A DNA stretch of 64,000 nt from Aquicoccus porphyridii (GTDB lineage: Bacteria; Pseudomonadota; Alphaproteobacteria; Rhodobacterales; Rhodobacteraceae): positions 310,001 through 374,000 of the forward strand of contig NZ_VINQ01000001.1 in the NCBI RefSeq assembly GCF_008369105.1. The letters run 5' to 3'. A program made the translations under genes and the position numbers. This document shows, piece after piece, positions 26,322-35,211 of this stretch (within the stretch, counting starts at the first letter, position 1; every line of letters begins with the position of its first letter). The notes under the pieces are model-generated. The model saw nothing but the letters and a program-made list of their open reading frames with translations, searched no databases and was not told the DNA's origin.

Positions 26322-27365
26322 ATGACAAACACGCCCACCCGGAACCTGCTCGATGCGCTGCCGCTGGCCGCGCTTCTGGTCGATGCGCAGGATCGGATCG
26401 CGGGGGCGAACGCGGGCGCACTCTCAATCCTTGGCGAACACGCGATCGGGCGGCATTACGTCACCGCCCTGCGTCAGCCCGACCTGCTCGACGCGATCGA
26501 AACCTGCGCGCAGAACGAGACCCGGCGCGAAACCCGGTTCCTGTCGCGCGACGGCGGGCGCGATACCACCTACGTGGTCAAATGCGGCTGGATCGACAGC
26601 GGCGATATCCGGGGCGTCCTGGTCAGCTTTCACGACGTTTCCGATCTCGAGGCCGCCGGCCAGATGCGCCGCGATTTCGTCGCCAATGTCAGCCACGAGC
26701 TGCGCACGCCGCTTACCGCGCTCATGGGCTTCATCGAAACCCTGCGCGGCCCCGCCAAGAACGACCCCGCCGCACAGGACCGGTTCCTCGGGATCATGCA
26801 GGCCGAGGCCGAGCGGATGGAGCGCCTGGTCAAGGACCTGCTCTCGCTCAGCCGCGTCGAAGCGCAGGAACGGGTGCGCCCGGCCGAAGAGGTCGATCTC
26901 GCCGCGCTGGCGCGCTCGGTGTTGCATGGCCTCGATCCCGTGGCCCGCGAAACCGACGTGACGCTGACGGCCGAGATCCCGCCAGAGGCCAATATCGTCC
27001 CCGGAGACGAGGACCAGCTCAGGCAGCTGATCTCGAACCTCGTCGAGAACGCGATCAAGTATGGCGGGGCAGGGGGCGTGGTGACGCTGTCGCTGGCCGC
27101 GTCGCCGCGCGATGCGGCGCTGCGCGCCCCGGCGGTGGTGCTTTCGGTGCGCGACAAGGGCCAGGGCATCGACCCGATCCATATCCCGCGGCTCACCGAA
27201 CGCTTCTACCGGGTCGATTCGCACCGCTCGCGACAGGTCGGCGGCACCGGGCTCGGCCTTGCCATCGTCAAGCATATCGTAAGCCGCCACCGCGGTCGCT
27301 TGCGGGTCGAGAGCGTGCCGGGGCAGGGCAGCACCTTCACCGTGACCCTTCCCGCCGCGGCCTGA
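26322..27365 (+). CDS. phoR: Phosphate regulon sensor histidine kinase PhoR
   Basis: A 347-residue kinase with an N-terminal PAS domain (about 10-110), a HisKA domain with the phosphoacceptor His near residue 125 (FVANVSHELRTPLTALMGFIETLRG, the PhoR signature), and a HATPase_c domain with NLVENAIKYGG, DKGQGID and GGTGLGLAIVKHI. There is no membrane segment, unlike enteric PhoR, so it is probably cytosolic or recruited by PhoU/Pst. phoU and phoB follow after a 307-base gap that in many relatives holds pstSCAB. Confidence 0.93.
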   Translation: MTNTPTRNLLDALPLAALLVDAQDRIAGANAGALSILGEHAIGRHYVTALRQPDLLDAIETCAQNETRRETRFLSRDGGRDTTYVVKCGWIDSGDIRGVLVSFHDVSDLEAAGQMRRDFVANVSHELRTPLTALMGFIETLRGPAKNDPAAQDRFLGIMQAEAERMERLVKDLLSLSRVEAQERVRPAEEVDLAALARSVLHGLDPVARETDVTLTAEIPPEANIVPGDEDQLRQLISNLVENAIKYGGAGGVVTLSLAASPRDAALRAPAVVLSVRDKGQGIDPIHIPRLTERFYRVDSHRSRQVGGTGLGLAIVKHIVSRHRGRLRVESVPGQGSTFTVTLPAAA

Positions 27366-27672
27366 GATCCTGTGACTGTCATGTATTCGTTACATGAGTG
27401 TCACAGAAGATTTGCACGCCGGGGCTAGGACGGCGCGGGGCCACCGGTCAGAGGCGGCGCAACCACGACGAACAGGTGTCTTGCTTGATCCATGTGAACC
27501 ATCCCATCCGATCCGCCAACCCGAGCGGTTCGCCGCGCGCGGGTCATGGCGGGCCTGCCGGGTCCCTTGGGCTTGGGCAAACTTGTGATGCCAGGCGAAA
27601 CCGTGCAGGTAGATACCAAACCGGATACCGCCTCATGACGCATCGGCTTCAACTGCCCCCAAGGAGTTAACG
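27366..27672 (+). promoter_or_regulatory. phoR-phoU gap with a long dyad resembling a Pho box
   Basis: At 27370-27406 the sequence CTGTGACTGTCATGTA is followed by a four-base centre and a near-perfect inverted copy TTACATGAGTGTCACAG. The left arm contains CTGTCAT (27376-27382), the PhoB half-site. It lies five bases past the phoR stop and may be an operator for phoU-phoB, an mRNA hairpin, or both. The other 260 bases hold no gene I can support. GGAGTTAACG directly precedes phoU. No remnant of pst genes is recognisable. Confidence 0.45.
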
Positions 27673-28392
27673 ATGACCAACGAACACATCGTCGCAGCCT
27701 TTGACCGCGACCTTGAAACGATTCAGGCCCGGATCATGAAAATGGGCGGGCTGGTCGAACAGGCCATTCTCGACGCCGCCGACAGCCTTGCCGCGCGCGA
27801 CGAGGAACTGGCCCGCAAAGTGCGCCGGCGCGACAGTGCCATCGACGATCTCGAAGAGCAGATCAACGACGATGCCGCCCGCGTCATCGCGCTGCGCGCC
27901 CCGACCGCCACCGATCTCAGGCTGGTGCTGAGCGTGATGAAGATCGCCGGCAACCTCGAACGGATCGGCGATTACGCCAAGAACATGGCCAAGCGCACCA
28001 GCGTCCTCGTCGAGATGGCGCCGATCGAAGGGGCCAATGTCTCGCTCAAGCGCATGGCGCGCGACGTGCAACTCATGCTCAAGGACGCGCTCGACGCCTA
28101 TGTTCAACGCGACGCCGAACTGGCCATGGACGTGATCCGCCGCGACCGCGACATCGACCAGCTCTACAATGCGCTGTTCCGCGAATTCATCACCTTCATG
28201 ATGGAAGACCCGCGCAAGATCACGCCCTGCATGCATTTGCATTTCATCGCCAAGAACACCGAACGCATGGGCGATCACGTCACATCCATCGCCGAACAGG
28301 TGGTCTATCTCGTCACCGGCGAATTCCCCGACGAGGACCGCCAGAAGGCGGATCGCACATCCACCGATGCGTCCATCACGGAAGGGGACTGA
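27673..28392 (+). CDS. phoU: Phosphate signalling protein PhoU
   Basis: A 239-residue all-helical protein with two PhoU three-helix repeats. Each contains the ExxxD-like metal-binding pattern, seen as GNLERIGDYAKNMAKR in the first half and NTERMGDHVTSIAEQVVYLVTGE in the second. PhoU links Pst transporter activity to PhoR and restrains the Pho response. It is four bases ahead of phoB on the same strand. Confidence 0.96.
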   Translation: MTNEHIVAAFDRDLETIQARIMKMGGLVEQAILDAADSLAARDEELARKVRRRDSAIDDLEEQINDDAARVIALRAPTATDLRLVLSVMKIAGNLERIGDYAKNMAKRTSVLVEMAPIEGANVSLKRMARDVQLMLKDALDAYVQRDAELAMDVIRRDRDIDQLYNALFREFITFMMEDPRKITPCMHLHFIAKNTERMGDHVTSIAEQVVYLVTGEFPDEDRQKADRTSTDASITEGD

Positions 28393-28396
28393 TCCG

Positions 28397-29086
28397 ATGT
28401 CGTCAGAACAGCCCACCGTACTTCTGGTCGAGGACGAACCGGCACAGCGTGAAGTGCTGGCCTATAACCTCGAGGCCGAAGGTTTCCGCGTCGCCCGGGC
28501 GGGCGACGGAGAAGAGGCGATGGTGATGGTGGATGAAGAATCCCCCGACATCATCCTGCTCGACTGGATGCTGCCCAACATCTCGGGGATCGAGATCTGC
28601 CGCCGACTCAAGATACGACCCGAGACGCGCAATATTCCGGTCATCATGCTGTCGGCCCGCTCGGAAGAAGTTGACAGGGTCCGGGGATTGGAGACCGGCG
28701 CCGACGATTATGTCATCAAACCATACTCGGTGATCGAACTGATGGCCCGCGTCCGCACCCAACTCCGCCGCGTCCGCCCCTCGACGGTCGGCATTCAACT
28801 GTCGTTCGAGGATATCGTGCTCGACAGTGAAACCCACCGCGTGACACGCGATGGCAAGTCGTTGAAGCTCGGCCCGACCGAGTTTCGCCTGCTTGCGACG
28901 TTCATGGAAAAACCGGGCCGCGTCTGGAGCCGCGAACAATTGCTCGACCGGGTCTGGGGGCGTGACATCTATGTCGACACCCGCACGGTCGATGTGCATA
29001 TCGGTCGCCTGCGCAAGGCGCTGACGCGCCATGGCGGGGCCGACCCGGTGCGCACCGTGCGCGGCGCCGGTTACGCGCTGGGGTAG
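28397..29086 (+). CDS. phoB: Phosphate regulon response regulator PhoB
   Basis: A 229-residue OmpR/PhoB-type regulator. The receiver domain has the acidic pocket VEDEP, the phosphoacceptor Asp56 in LLDWMLP, the Ser in MLSARS and the Lys in IKPYS. The winged-helix domain follows from about residue 130 with LGPTEFRLLATFMEKPGRVWSREQLLDRVWG and ends RTVRGAGYALG. It should bind Pho boxes when phosphorylated by PhoR. Confidence 0.96.
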   Translation: MSSEQPTVLLVEDEPAQREVLAYNLEAEGFRVARAGDGEEAMVMVDEESPDIILLDWMLPNISGIEICRRLKIRPETRNIPVIMLSARSEEVDRVRGLETGADDYVIKPYSVIELMARVRTQLRRVRPSTVGIQLSFEDIVLDSETHRVTRDGKSLKLGPTEFRLLATFMEKPGRVWSREQLLDRVWGRDIYVDTRTVDVHIGRLRKALTRHGGADPVRTVRGAGYALG

Positions 29087-29110
29087 GGGGGGCCAACCCC
29101 GGATTTCGGA

Positions 29111-29152
29111 ACACCCCCGCCCCGGGCCTGACCCGGGGCCTCCGCGTTGCGC
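29111..29152 (+). repeat. REP-like GC palindrome, copy related to 3033-3104
   Basis: CCCCGCCCCGGG-CCTGA-CCCGGGGCCTC and the following GCGTTGC match the element at 3033-3070 in the same orientation with few changes. It lies 25 bases past the phoB stop and could act as a hairpin at the end of that transcript. Confidence 0.5.
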
Positions 29153-29239
29153 CCGAATCGAAGACCGCCATAGTGATGTGAAACCCTTACCGCTTTCGAA
29201 ACCCCGCGCGCGCCCGGGCAAGACCTGTGCCGACCAAAG

Positions 29240-29300
29240 GTTAACGTGTCGCCCGGCAGCCGGGCAGCAGCCGGGAGTCATACGCGGATCACCCCCCGGT
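29240..29300 (+). repeat. Dispersed intergenic repeat (GCAGCCGG units), copy 1
   Basis: GTTAAC is followed by two to three imperfect units of GCAGCCGGG, then GTCA and a run ending TCACCCCCCGG. Copies 2 and 3 lie at 35041-35092 (opposite orientation) and 54916-54965. All are intergenic and all lie close to a GTTAAC sequence. Confidence 0.55.
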
Positions 29301-29348
29301 TCCCGCCATGCGTTAAGAAATTAACATGCGGAACGCTCATGGATGGGG

Positions 29349-30257
29349 TTAACGCGGCAGCATGTCCTCGCCCTCGACCTCATCGCGCAACCAGTCGCGA
29401 AATTGACGCAGGGCAGGGTCCGCGGTCTTGTCCTCCGGCCAGACCAGCCAATAGGCCCCGCGGCTCTCGGTCGGCCCGCCATAGGCGCTGACAAGCCGCC
29501 CATCGGACAGCTCCTGACCGATCAGGTAATCCGGCAAAAGCGCCACCCCCAACCCGTGCAGAACCGCCTGGATCATCGTGGTGAACTGATCGTAATAGGT
29601 GCCGGTCACATGCGGCGTCTCAACGCCGTGGGCGCCAAACCATTCCGTCCAGGCCCGGGGCCGCGTCTGGATATGCAACAGCGGAAACCGTTGCAGGTCT
29701 TGCGGCCCACGCAGCGTCTGACCGGCGACAAGCGAGGGCAGGGCGACCGGTAGCACATATTCCCGCGCCAGCAGGAGCTTGTCCGTTCCCGACCACTCTC
29801 CATCGCCAAAAGTAATCGCTGCATCAAAAGGTTGCGCGGCAAAGTTGAACTGCTCAAGACGGGTGGTCATATTGATCGTGATGTCGGGATAGGCCTTGGC
29901 AAAGCCCGGCAGTCGCGGCACGAGCCAGCGCATCCCGAAACTTGGCAGGATGGCAAGGTTCACCGCGCCGCCGCCCATATCCGTCTGCAAGCGAAGCGAG
30001 GCTTGCGCGATCTGTTGCAGCGCGCCCCTGATCTCGGCCGCATAGCGCGCACCCGCCGAGGTCAGCGCCAGCCGCTTGCGGGCACGATTGAGCAGCGGCA
30101 CCCCAAGCTGCGCCTCAAGTGCCTGCAACTGGCGCGACACCGCGCTTTGGGTCAGGGCAAGCTCTTCCGCCGCCGCCGTCGCGCTGCCCAGCCGCTCGAC
30201 CGCTTCAAGCGCTTGCAGGGCAGGGACCGAGGGCAGGAATCTTCGTGGTGCGATCAT
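29349..30257 (-). CDS. LysR-family transcriptional regulator, probable regulator of gcdH
   Basis: A 302-residue LysR regulator of the GcvA-like branch. The winged helix-turn-helix at about 8-66 has SATAAAEELALTQSAVSRQLQALEAQLG. The effector domain follows (FDAAITFGDGEW, VALLPDYLIGQEL). It is divergent from glutaryl-CoA dehydrogenase, the layout of GcdR in other proteobacteria, so I infer it controls that gene in response to a lysine or tryptophan degradation intermediate. It has no special oddities. Confidence 0.92.
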   Translation of the reverse strand: MIAPRRFLPSVPALQALEAVERLGSATAAAEELALTQSAVSRQLQALEAQLGVPLLNRARKRLALTSAGARYAAEIRGALQQIAQASLRLQTDMGGGAVNLAILPSFGMRWLVPRLPGFAKAYPDITINMTTRLEQFNFAAQPFDAAITFGDGEWSGTDKLLLAREYVLPVALPSLVAGQTLRGPQDLQRFPLLHIQTRPRAWTEWFGAHGVETPHVTGTYYDQFTTMIQAVLHGLGVALLPDYLIGQELSDGRLVSAYGGPTESRGAYWLVWPEDKTADPALRQFRDWLRDEVEGEDMLPR

Positions 30258-30363
30258 CTATTCCCATATCTCATGTAACTATGCGGATTAGTCGATTTAT
30301 CATGCGGTTTTCTCAAGGTAAACTTAATCAATCTCAAACCCACCGTTCGATGGAGACCCGATC

Positions 30364-31584
30364 ATGCTCGACAAACCCGCCCTGCGCGCCAAGGATGCCC
30401 CTAACCTTGGTCAATTCACCTGGGACGACCCGTTCCGCCTCGAAGATCAGTTGACCGAAGAAGAACGGATGATCCGCGACAGCGCCCGTGCCTATGCGCA
30501 GGAAAAGCTGTTGCCGCGCGTGACAGCGGCATTCGCCACCGAAGAGACCGACCCCGACATCTTTCGCGAAATGGGCGAGATGGGCCTGCTCGGCACCACG
30601 ACACCCGAGGAATATGGTGGATTATCCGCCGGTTACGTGACCTACGGCCTGGTCGCGCGCGAGGTCGAGCGCGTCGATTCCGGTTATCGGTCGATGATGA
30701 GCGTGCAAAGCTCGCTGGTGATGTATCCGATCTATGCCTATGGCTCGGAAGAGCAGCGCCAGAAATACCTGCCCAAGCTGGCCTCCGGCGAATGGATCGG
30801 TTGTTTCGGCCTGACCGAACCCGATGCCGGCTCCGACCCGGCGGGCATGAAGACAAGGGCCGAGAAAACCGAAGGCGGCTATAGGCTTACCGGCTCAAAG
30901 ATGTGGATTTCCAACGCACCCATCGCGGATGTTTTCGTGGTCTGGGCCAAATCCGAGGCCCATGACGGCAAGATCCGCGGCTTTGTCCTCGAGAAGGGCG
31001 CGAAGGGTCTCAGCGCCCCGAAAATCATGAACAAGATGAGCCTGCGCGCCTCGATCACCGGCGAAATCGTCATGGATGGTGTCGAAGTCGGCGAAGACGC
31101 CCTGCTACCCCACGTCGAAGGCCTCAAAGGCCCCTTCGGCTGCCTCAACAGGGCCCGCTACGGGATCAGCTGGGGCGCGATTGGCGCCGCCGAAGCCTGT
31201 TGGCACGCCGCGCGGCAATACGGGCTCGATCGGCATCAGTTCAAGCGGCCACTGGCGCAAACCCAACTGTTTCAGAAGAAACTGGCCGACATGCAAACCG
31301 AAATCGCACTCGGGCTTCAGGCATCGCTCCGTGTCGGGCGGCTGATGGATGAAGCCAATGCCGCACCCGAGATGATCTCGATCGTCAAACGCAACAACGT
31401 CGGCAAGGCGCTCGATATTGCACGCATGGCCCGCGACATGCATGGCGGAAACGGGATCAGCCTCGAATTCCACGTCATCCGCCACATGATCAATCTCGAA
31501 ACGGTTAACACCTATGAGGGCACGCATGATGTTCATGCCTTGATCCTTGGCCGCGCGCAGACAGGATTGCAGGCCTTCTTCTGA
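30364..31584 (+). CDS. gcdH: Glutaryl-CoA dehydrogenase
   Basis: Oxidises and decarboxylates glutaryl-CoA to crotonyl-CoA with FAD in lysine and tryptophan degradation. The 406-residue acyl-CoA dehydrogenase fold has [37 protein letters not shown] and [38 protein letters not shown]-type C-terminal motifs. The catalytic Glu is in YEGTHDVH near residue 385, and the Arg in the [16 protein letters not shown] segment is typical of glutaryl-CoA substrates. The N-terminal [18 protein letters not shown] is the usual GcdH start. A terminator hairpin follows. Confidence 0.95.
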   Translation: MLDKPALRAKDAPNLGQFTWDDPFRLEDQLTEEERMIRDSARAYAQEKLLPRVTAAFATEETDPDIFREMGEMGLLGTTTPEEYGGLSAGYVTYGLVAREVERVDSGYRSMMSVQSSLVMYPIYAYGSEEQRQKYLPKLASGEWIGCFGLTEPDAGSDPAGMKTRAEKTEGGYRLTGSKMWISNAPIADVFVVWAKSEAHDGKIRGFVLEKGAKGLSAPKIMNKMSLRASITGEIVMDGVEVGEDALLPHVEGLKGPFGCLNRARYGISWGAIGAAEACWHAARQYGLDRHQFKRPLAQTQLFQKKLADMQTEIALGLQASLRVGRLMDEANAAPEMISIVKRNNVGKALDIARMARDMHGGNGISLEFHVIRHMINLETVNTYEGTHDVHALILGRAQTGLQAFF

Positions 31585-31602
31585 TAACCCTGCGCTCTTT
31601 AG

Positions 31603-31637
31603 AAGGCCGGTTTTCAAAGGGTTGGAAACCGGCCTTT
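31603..31637 (+). terminator. Terminator hairpin after gcdH
   Basis: AAGGCCGGTTT (31603-31613) pairs perfectly with AAACCGGCCTT (31626-31636) around a 12-base loop, ending in TTTG. The stem is strong and the T tail short. It lies about 20 bases past the stop codon. Confidence 0.6.
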
Positions 31638-31916
31638 GCGTGGTTAACCTTGTGACGCGACAGGGGGAGGTTGCTGAACAACACGGCACCATATGGCGCA
31701 TAATAAGTATTATGTTAATAAATAGCCGCACTTTGCCTCAATCAATCCGCTTGCTCTCGACAGAGCCGATTTTGACCGGTAAGTCTTTATGACCACTCGA
31801 ACGGAATATTCCGACCACATACAAGGCCCTCTGGGTCTAACGTGAAGTTCTTTCACACGTCTTGATCATGCGGTCGGTCGCGGTCTCACCGTTCAACTTA
31901 CGGGAAAGACGGGCAC
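31638..31916 (+). promoter_or_regulatory. AT-rich region with several short palindromes ahead of the luxR-type gene
   Basis: This region is markedly more AT-rich than its flanks. It contains CATAATA-AG-TATTATG (31699-31714), the perfect 12-base palindrome CGGAATATTCCG (31802-31813) and GTGAA-N5-TTCAC (about 31842-31856). These are candidate operators for the LuxR-type regulator or its controllers. None matches the canonical lux box closely. No ORF is supportable. Confidence 0.4.
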
Positions 31917-32672
31917 ATGGCTTTGGCAGAATACCTCGATGACTTGACCAACACACCGTCCATGGAAATGCTTTGGGACATGCATTGCCGCAAGATGGCC
32001 GAGTACGGGTTCACCAGGCTGTTTTACGGCTACACGAACTACCGCACCGGCAGATCGCTCGGCGATCCCGATGATTTCGTCATCCTGACCAATCACAAGA
32101 AGGAATACACCGATTGGTTTCTCGGCCAGTCGATGTATTTCCACGCACCGATGGTCAAGTGGTCGCTTGAAAACGAAGGTGTCGCCAGTTGGAGCATCGT
32201 GAAGGACATGATGGAAAGCGGCCTTTTGTCAGAGAGCGAGATGAAAGTCGTTGAATTTAATGCCAAAATGCGCGTGACAAGTGGCTATACCATCAGTTTC
32301 AAATCGATCTCGCCACGGTCGAAAGGTGCAATCGCCCTCACCGGTCACGAGGATATGACGCAAACCGAAGCGGATGAGGTCTGGGCAGAGCACGGAACGG
32401 ATCTTGTCGTCATGAACAACGTGGCGCATCTCAAGATCCTGTCCCTGCCCTATTCCAGCCCGGCCCGTGGTTTGACCAAAAGACAGCTGGAAGCGCTGCA
32501 CTGGGTCGGTGACGGAAAAACAACGGCCGATATTGCGATCCTGATGGGATTGACGCCGGCAACCGTTGAAAAGCACCTGCGCCTTGCCCGTGAAGTCTTG
32601 AGTGTCGAAACGACGGCCCAGGCGGTGCTGAAAGCGGCGCTCCATAATCAGATGTTCGTGGTTGAGTACTGA
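31917..32672 (+). CDS. LuxR-type regulator with autoinducer-binding domain (LuxR solo)
   Basis: A 251-residue protein with an N-terminal Autoind_bind domain (about 15-160) including YGYTNYRTG, WFLGQSMYFHAPMVKWSLENEG with the conserved Tyr/Trp/Asp region partly changed, and a C-terminal GerE/LuxR helix-turn-helix (about 185-245) with LTKRQLEALHWVGDGKTTADIAILMGLTPATVEKHLRLAREVL. No luxI-type synthase is in the window, so it is a candidate orphan receptor. Its GC content is lower than that of the neighbours, suggesting possible acquisition. The start follows GGGAAAG. Confidence 0.92.
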   Translation: MALAEYLDDLTNTPSMEMLWDMHCRKMAEYGFTRLFYGYTNYRTGRSLGDPDDFVILTNHKKEYTDWFLGQSMYFHAPMVKWSLENEGVASWSIVKDMMESGLLSESEMKVVEFNAKMRVTSGYTISFKSISPRSKGAIALTGHEDMTQTEADEVWAEHGTDLVVMNNVAHLKILSLPYSSPARGLTKRQLEALHWVGDGKTTADIAILMGLTPATVEKHLRLAREVLSVETTAQAVLKAALHNQMFVVEY

Positions 32673-32821
32673 ACCGATCAGCCGACCCGATGCCAGAAAC
32701 CTGGATTGGGAAACAAAATCATGACGTTATGACCTCAAGCGAAGAAATTTCCGCGAGGTAAGGATTCCCTTACTTTCGGAATCCCCGTCCGGCTGTCATC
32801 TTGGCGCTGTTCCGTGAGTGG

Positions 32822-33020
32822 TGGCTTTTAAGCCTGGGAACACACAGGGCAAACCCTTGGAATTTCAAGGCTCTTTGCTTTGTCCGGTTCACGCCGGAGT
32901 CGGTCTGAAGGTCTATTCCTCGGCTGGAAGACCGACATTTGAACCGCCCCTTCTCATCCCCATTGCCGGGGCGGGGTCAAAAAGGAACGGTGCCAGCCCA
33001 CGTGCTGGCACCGTTTTCTT
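32822..33020 (+). ncRNA. Candidate structured RNA, possibly 6S RNA (ssrS)
   Basis: Between the luxR-type gene and tsf there is about 200 bases of hairpin-rich, non-coding sequence. The core is an apical stem GTCGGTCT/AGACCGAC (about 32901-32936) closed below by CGGTTC/GAACCG with internal bulges. That layout, together with the 3' segment CATTTGAACCG, recalls the central part of 6S RNA, which inhibits sigma-70 RNA polymerase. A hairpin CCTTG...CAAGG lies 5' and a strong terminator 3'. I cannot confirm the 6S central bubble by eye, so the name is tentative. Confidence 0.35.
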
Positions 33021-33025
33021 TGTTT
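32976..33025. terminator. Strong bidirectional terminator between the RNA candidate and tsf
   Basis: AACGGTGCCAGC (32986-32997) pairs with GCTGGCACCGTT (33004-33015), twelve perfect pairs, six-base loop. The plus strand continues TTCTTTGTTTT and the minus strand CCTTTTTGAC, so both directions have T-rich tails. It should end the rpsB-tsf message and any plus-strand RNA. Confidence 0.8.
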
Positions 33026-33067
33026 TACAGGCGTTTGGAGGGCAAACTTGATGTTGCTCGAATGGGC

Positions 33068-33949
33068 TTAGCCCTGAGCCACCTTGGCCACTTCCGCTGC
33101 GAAATCTTCCTGCTCTTTCTCGATCCCTTCACCAACTTCAAGGCGCACGAACCCGGTGATCTCGACACCGGCTTCCTTGGCAGCCTGAGCAACGGTCAGG
33201 TCAGGGTTGACCACGAAAGCCTGATTGAGAAGCGTGATCTCGGCCAGGAATTTCTTCATCCGCCCTTCGATCATCTTTTCGATGACGTTCTCGGGCTTGC
33301 CGGATTCCCGTGCGATCTCGATTTGAACCTGACGTTCTTTCTCGATAACGCTGGGATCGAGTGCATCCGCGTCCAACGCCTGCGGGCGCGGGTCGGCGGC
33401 TGCGACGTGCATCGCGACCTGGCGCGCAAAACCTTCGTCATCGCCATTGAAGGCGACCAGAACGCCGATCTTGCCCATGCCAGCCGTGGCGGCGTTGTGC
33501 ACGTAAGTGACAACAGAACCACCTTCGAGCGATTCCATGCGGCGCAAGGTCATGTTCTCGCCGATCTTGGCAATCGCGTCCGTCACGGCGGTCTCGACCG
33601 GTTTGCCACCCATATCAGACGCTTTCAGAGCCTCGATATCACCGACCCCAAGAGCGGCCTGTGCAATATTGCCGACGAGCTTCTGAAACTCTTCATTCTT
33701 GGCCACGAAATCGGTTTCCGAGTTCAGCTCGATCGCGACACCTTTGCCACCATCGACCGCGACACCGACAAGACCTTCGGCCGCGGTGCGGCCCGACTTC
33801 TTGGCGGCCTTGGCCAGACCCTTGGTGCGGAGCCAGTCAACGGCCGCATCCATGTCACCATCGGCCTCGGTCAGTGCTTTCTTCGCGTCCATCATGCCTG
33901 CGCCAGTGCTGTCGCGCAGTTCCTTTACCATTGCTGCTGTGATCGCCAT
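33068..33949 (-). CDS. tsf: Elongation factor Ts
   Basis: The nucleotide exchange factor of EF-Tu. The 293-residue protein starts [44 protein letters not shown], the standard UBA-like N-terminal domain. It continues with the core EF_TS domain ([47 protein letters not shown]). Length is normal. It follows rpsB by about 85 bases on the same strand with AGGAGAG ahead of the ATG. Confidence 0.98.
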   Translation of the reverse strand: MAITAAMVKELRDSTGAGMMDAKKALTEADGDMDAAVDWLRTKGLAKAAKKSGRTAAEGLVGVAVDGGKGVAIELNSETDFVAKNEEFQKLVGNIAQAALGVGDIEALKASDMGGKPVETAVTDAIAKIGENMTLRRMESLEGGSVVTYVHNAATAGMGKIGVLVAFNGDDEGFARQVAMHVAAADPRPQALDADALDPSVIEKERQVQIEIARESGKPENVIEKMIEGRMKKFLAEITLLNQAFVVNPDLTVAQAAKEAGVEITGFVRLEVGEGIEKEQEDFAAEVAKVAQG

Positions 33950-34033
33950 GTCAGGCTCTCCTGGATTTGTTTCATATTGGTTGCCGCTGCGGGCGCGTGC
34001 CTGCCACGCCCGCGCGACAATTGCGTGACGGGC

Positions 34034-34846
34034 TTACGCCTCGCCTTTTTCACCGGCATCGGTGCCCGCGTCTTCCGGGGCGGCCGGGACAGCCTCGACC
34101 GTCACCTCTTCGACTGGCGTTTCGGCCAGTTCGCCGATATCCACGCCTGCGGCACCAAGTTGCGCCTGCATGCCGTCAAGGGCGGCGCGGCTGGCCAGAT
34201 CGCAATAAAGGGCGATGGCACGGGCGGCGTCGTCGTTGCCGGGGATAACATAATCAATGCCATCGGGCGAGCAGTTGGTGTCGACCACGGCCACGATCGG
34301 GATGCCGAGCTTGTTGGCCTCGGCGACGGCAAGGGCCTCTTTCTTGACGTCGATCACGAAGAGCATGTCGGGCACGCCGCCCATTTCGCGAATCCCGCCG
34401 AGCGAAGCCTGAAGCTTGGCCTGTTCGCGTTCCATGCCAAGGCGTTCCTTCTTGGTCAGGCCCTCGGCACCTTCAGCGAGGCGTTCGTCGTATTCCTTGA
34501 GCCGGTTGATCGACTTGGAAACCGTCTGCCAGTTGGTCAGGGTGCCGCCCAGCCAGCGGTGGTTCATGTAGTATTGCGCGCATTTTTCTGCTGCGTCTGC
34601 AATGGGTTGGCTCGCCTGGCGCTTGGTGCCGACAAAGAGGACGCGGCCGCTTTTGGAGACGGTTTCGCGGATCGCGTTGAGGGCGGCGTCGAGCATGGGG
34701 ACCGTCTGGGTGAGGTCCATGATGTGGATGCCGTTGCGCGCGCCATAGATGAACTCGCCCATGCGGGGGTTCCAACGCTGCGTCTGGTGGCCAAAGTGAA
34801 CGCCTGCTTCCAAAAGCTGGCGCATGGTGAACTCGGGAAGAGCCAT
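34034..34846 (-). CDS. rpsB: 30S ribosomal protein S2
   Basis: A 270-residue S2 protein. It starts [27 protein letters not shown] and has the family motifs [38 protein letters not shown] and [21 protein letters not shown]. The acidic Ala/Glu-rich C-terminal tail (about 235-270) is a common alphaproteobacterial extension. AAAGGAAA precedes the ATG; the 69-residue upstream extension of the frame is rejected. It is co-transcribed with tsf. Confidence 0.98.
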   Translation of the reverse strand: MALPEFTMRQLLEAGVHFGHQTQRWNPRMGEFIYGARNGIHIMDLTQTVPMLDAALNAIRETVSKSGRVLFVGTKRQASQPIADAAEKCAQYYMNHRWLGGTLTNWQTVSKSINRLKEYDERLAEGAEGLTKKERLGMEREQAKLQASLGGIREMGGVPDMLFVIDVKKEALAVAEANKLGIPIVAVVDTNCSPDGIDYVIPGNDDAARAIALYCDLASRAALDGMQAQLGAAGVDIGELAETPVEEVTVEAVPAAPEDAGTDAGEKGEA

Positions 34847-34966
34847 GTCGTTGTTTCCTTTCCGGTTTTCGCCTCGACAAGGGGTGCAAGGCGGATGCCT
34901 CAACCGGTGGACCGATGGGGATGTCTCCCCCATAGACCCGCCCTTGCCTGCGGTTTGAATGTCGCG

Positions 34967-34995
34967 CGTATAGAGGGGTTGAGGGCGGTTGGCAA
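34967..34995 (-). promoter_or_regulatory. Predicted promoter of rpsB-tsf
   Basis: On the minus strand, TTGCCA (34995-34990), exactly 17 bases, and TATACG (34972-34967) form a good sigma-70-type promoter. Transcription would start near 34960, giving a leader of about 115 bases before rpsB. The leader includes a GGGGGAGACATCCCC-type hairpin that could be involved in S2 autoregulation. Confidence 0.55.
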
Positions 34996-35040
34996 CCCCT
35001 GCCCCGCCGCATGTGTTAACGCTGCCCGCCCCGCCGAATC

Positions 35041-35092
35041 CGGGGGGTGACATCCGGCTGTTGCCCGGCTGTCGCCCGGCTGCCGGGTCATG
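35041..35092 (-). repeat. Dispersed intergenic repeat (GCAGCCGG units), copy 2
   Basis: On the minus strand: CCCGGCAGCCGGG, then CGACAGCCGGG, CAACAGCCGG, ATGTCACCCCCCGG, giving three units at a period of about 12 bases. GTTAAC lies about 20 bases away (near 35016). It sits in the rpsB-psuK intergenic region. Confidence 0.6.
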
Positions 35093-35211
35093 ACGCGCCG
35101 CGCCGGCCCGAAAAGTGTTAAGACGGCGTGCGGTGCAGTGGACTTTGCGATGAAAATCCGCCTAGAACCGATCCTGTTTCGAGCACCCAGCCCCGTCGCC
35201 AAGGATACCCG

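Noticed and set aside
27547-27639. 30-codon ORF between phoR and phoU
   Set aside because: No ribosome binding site and no family. It is too short to support without expression data.
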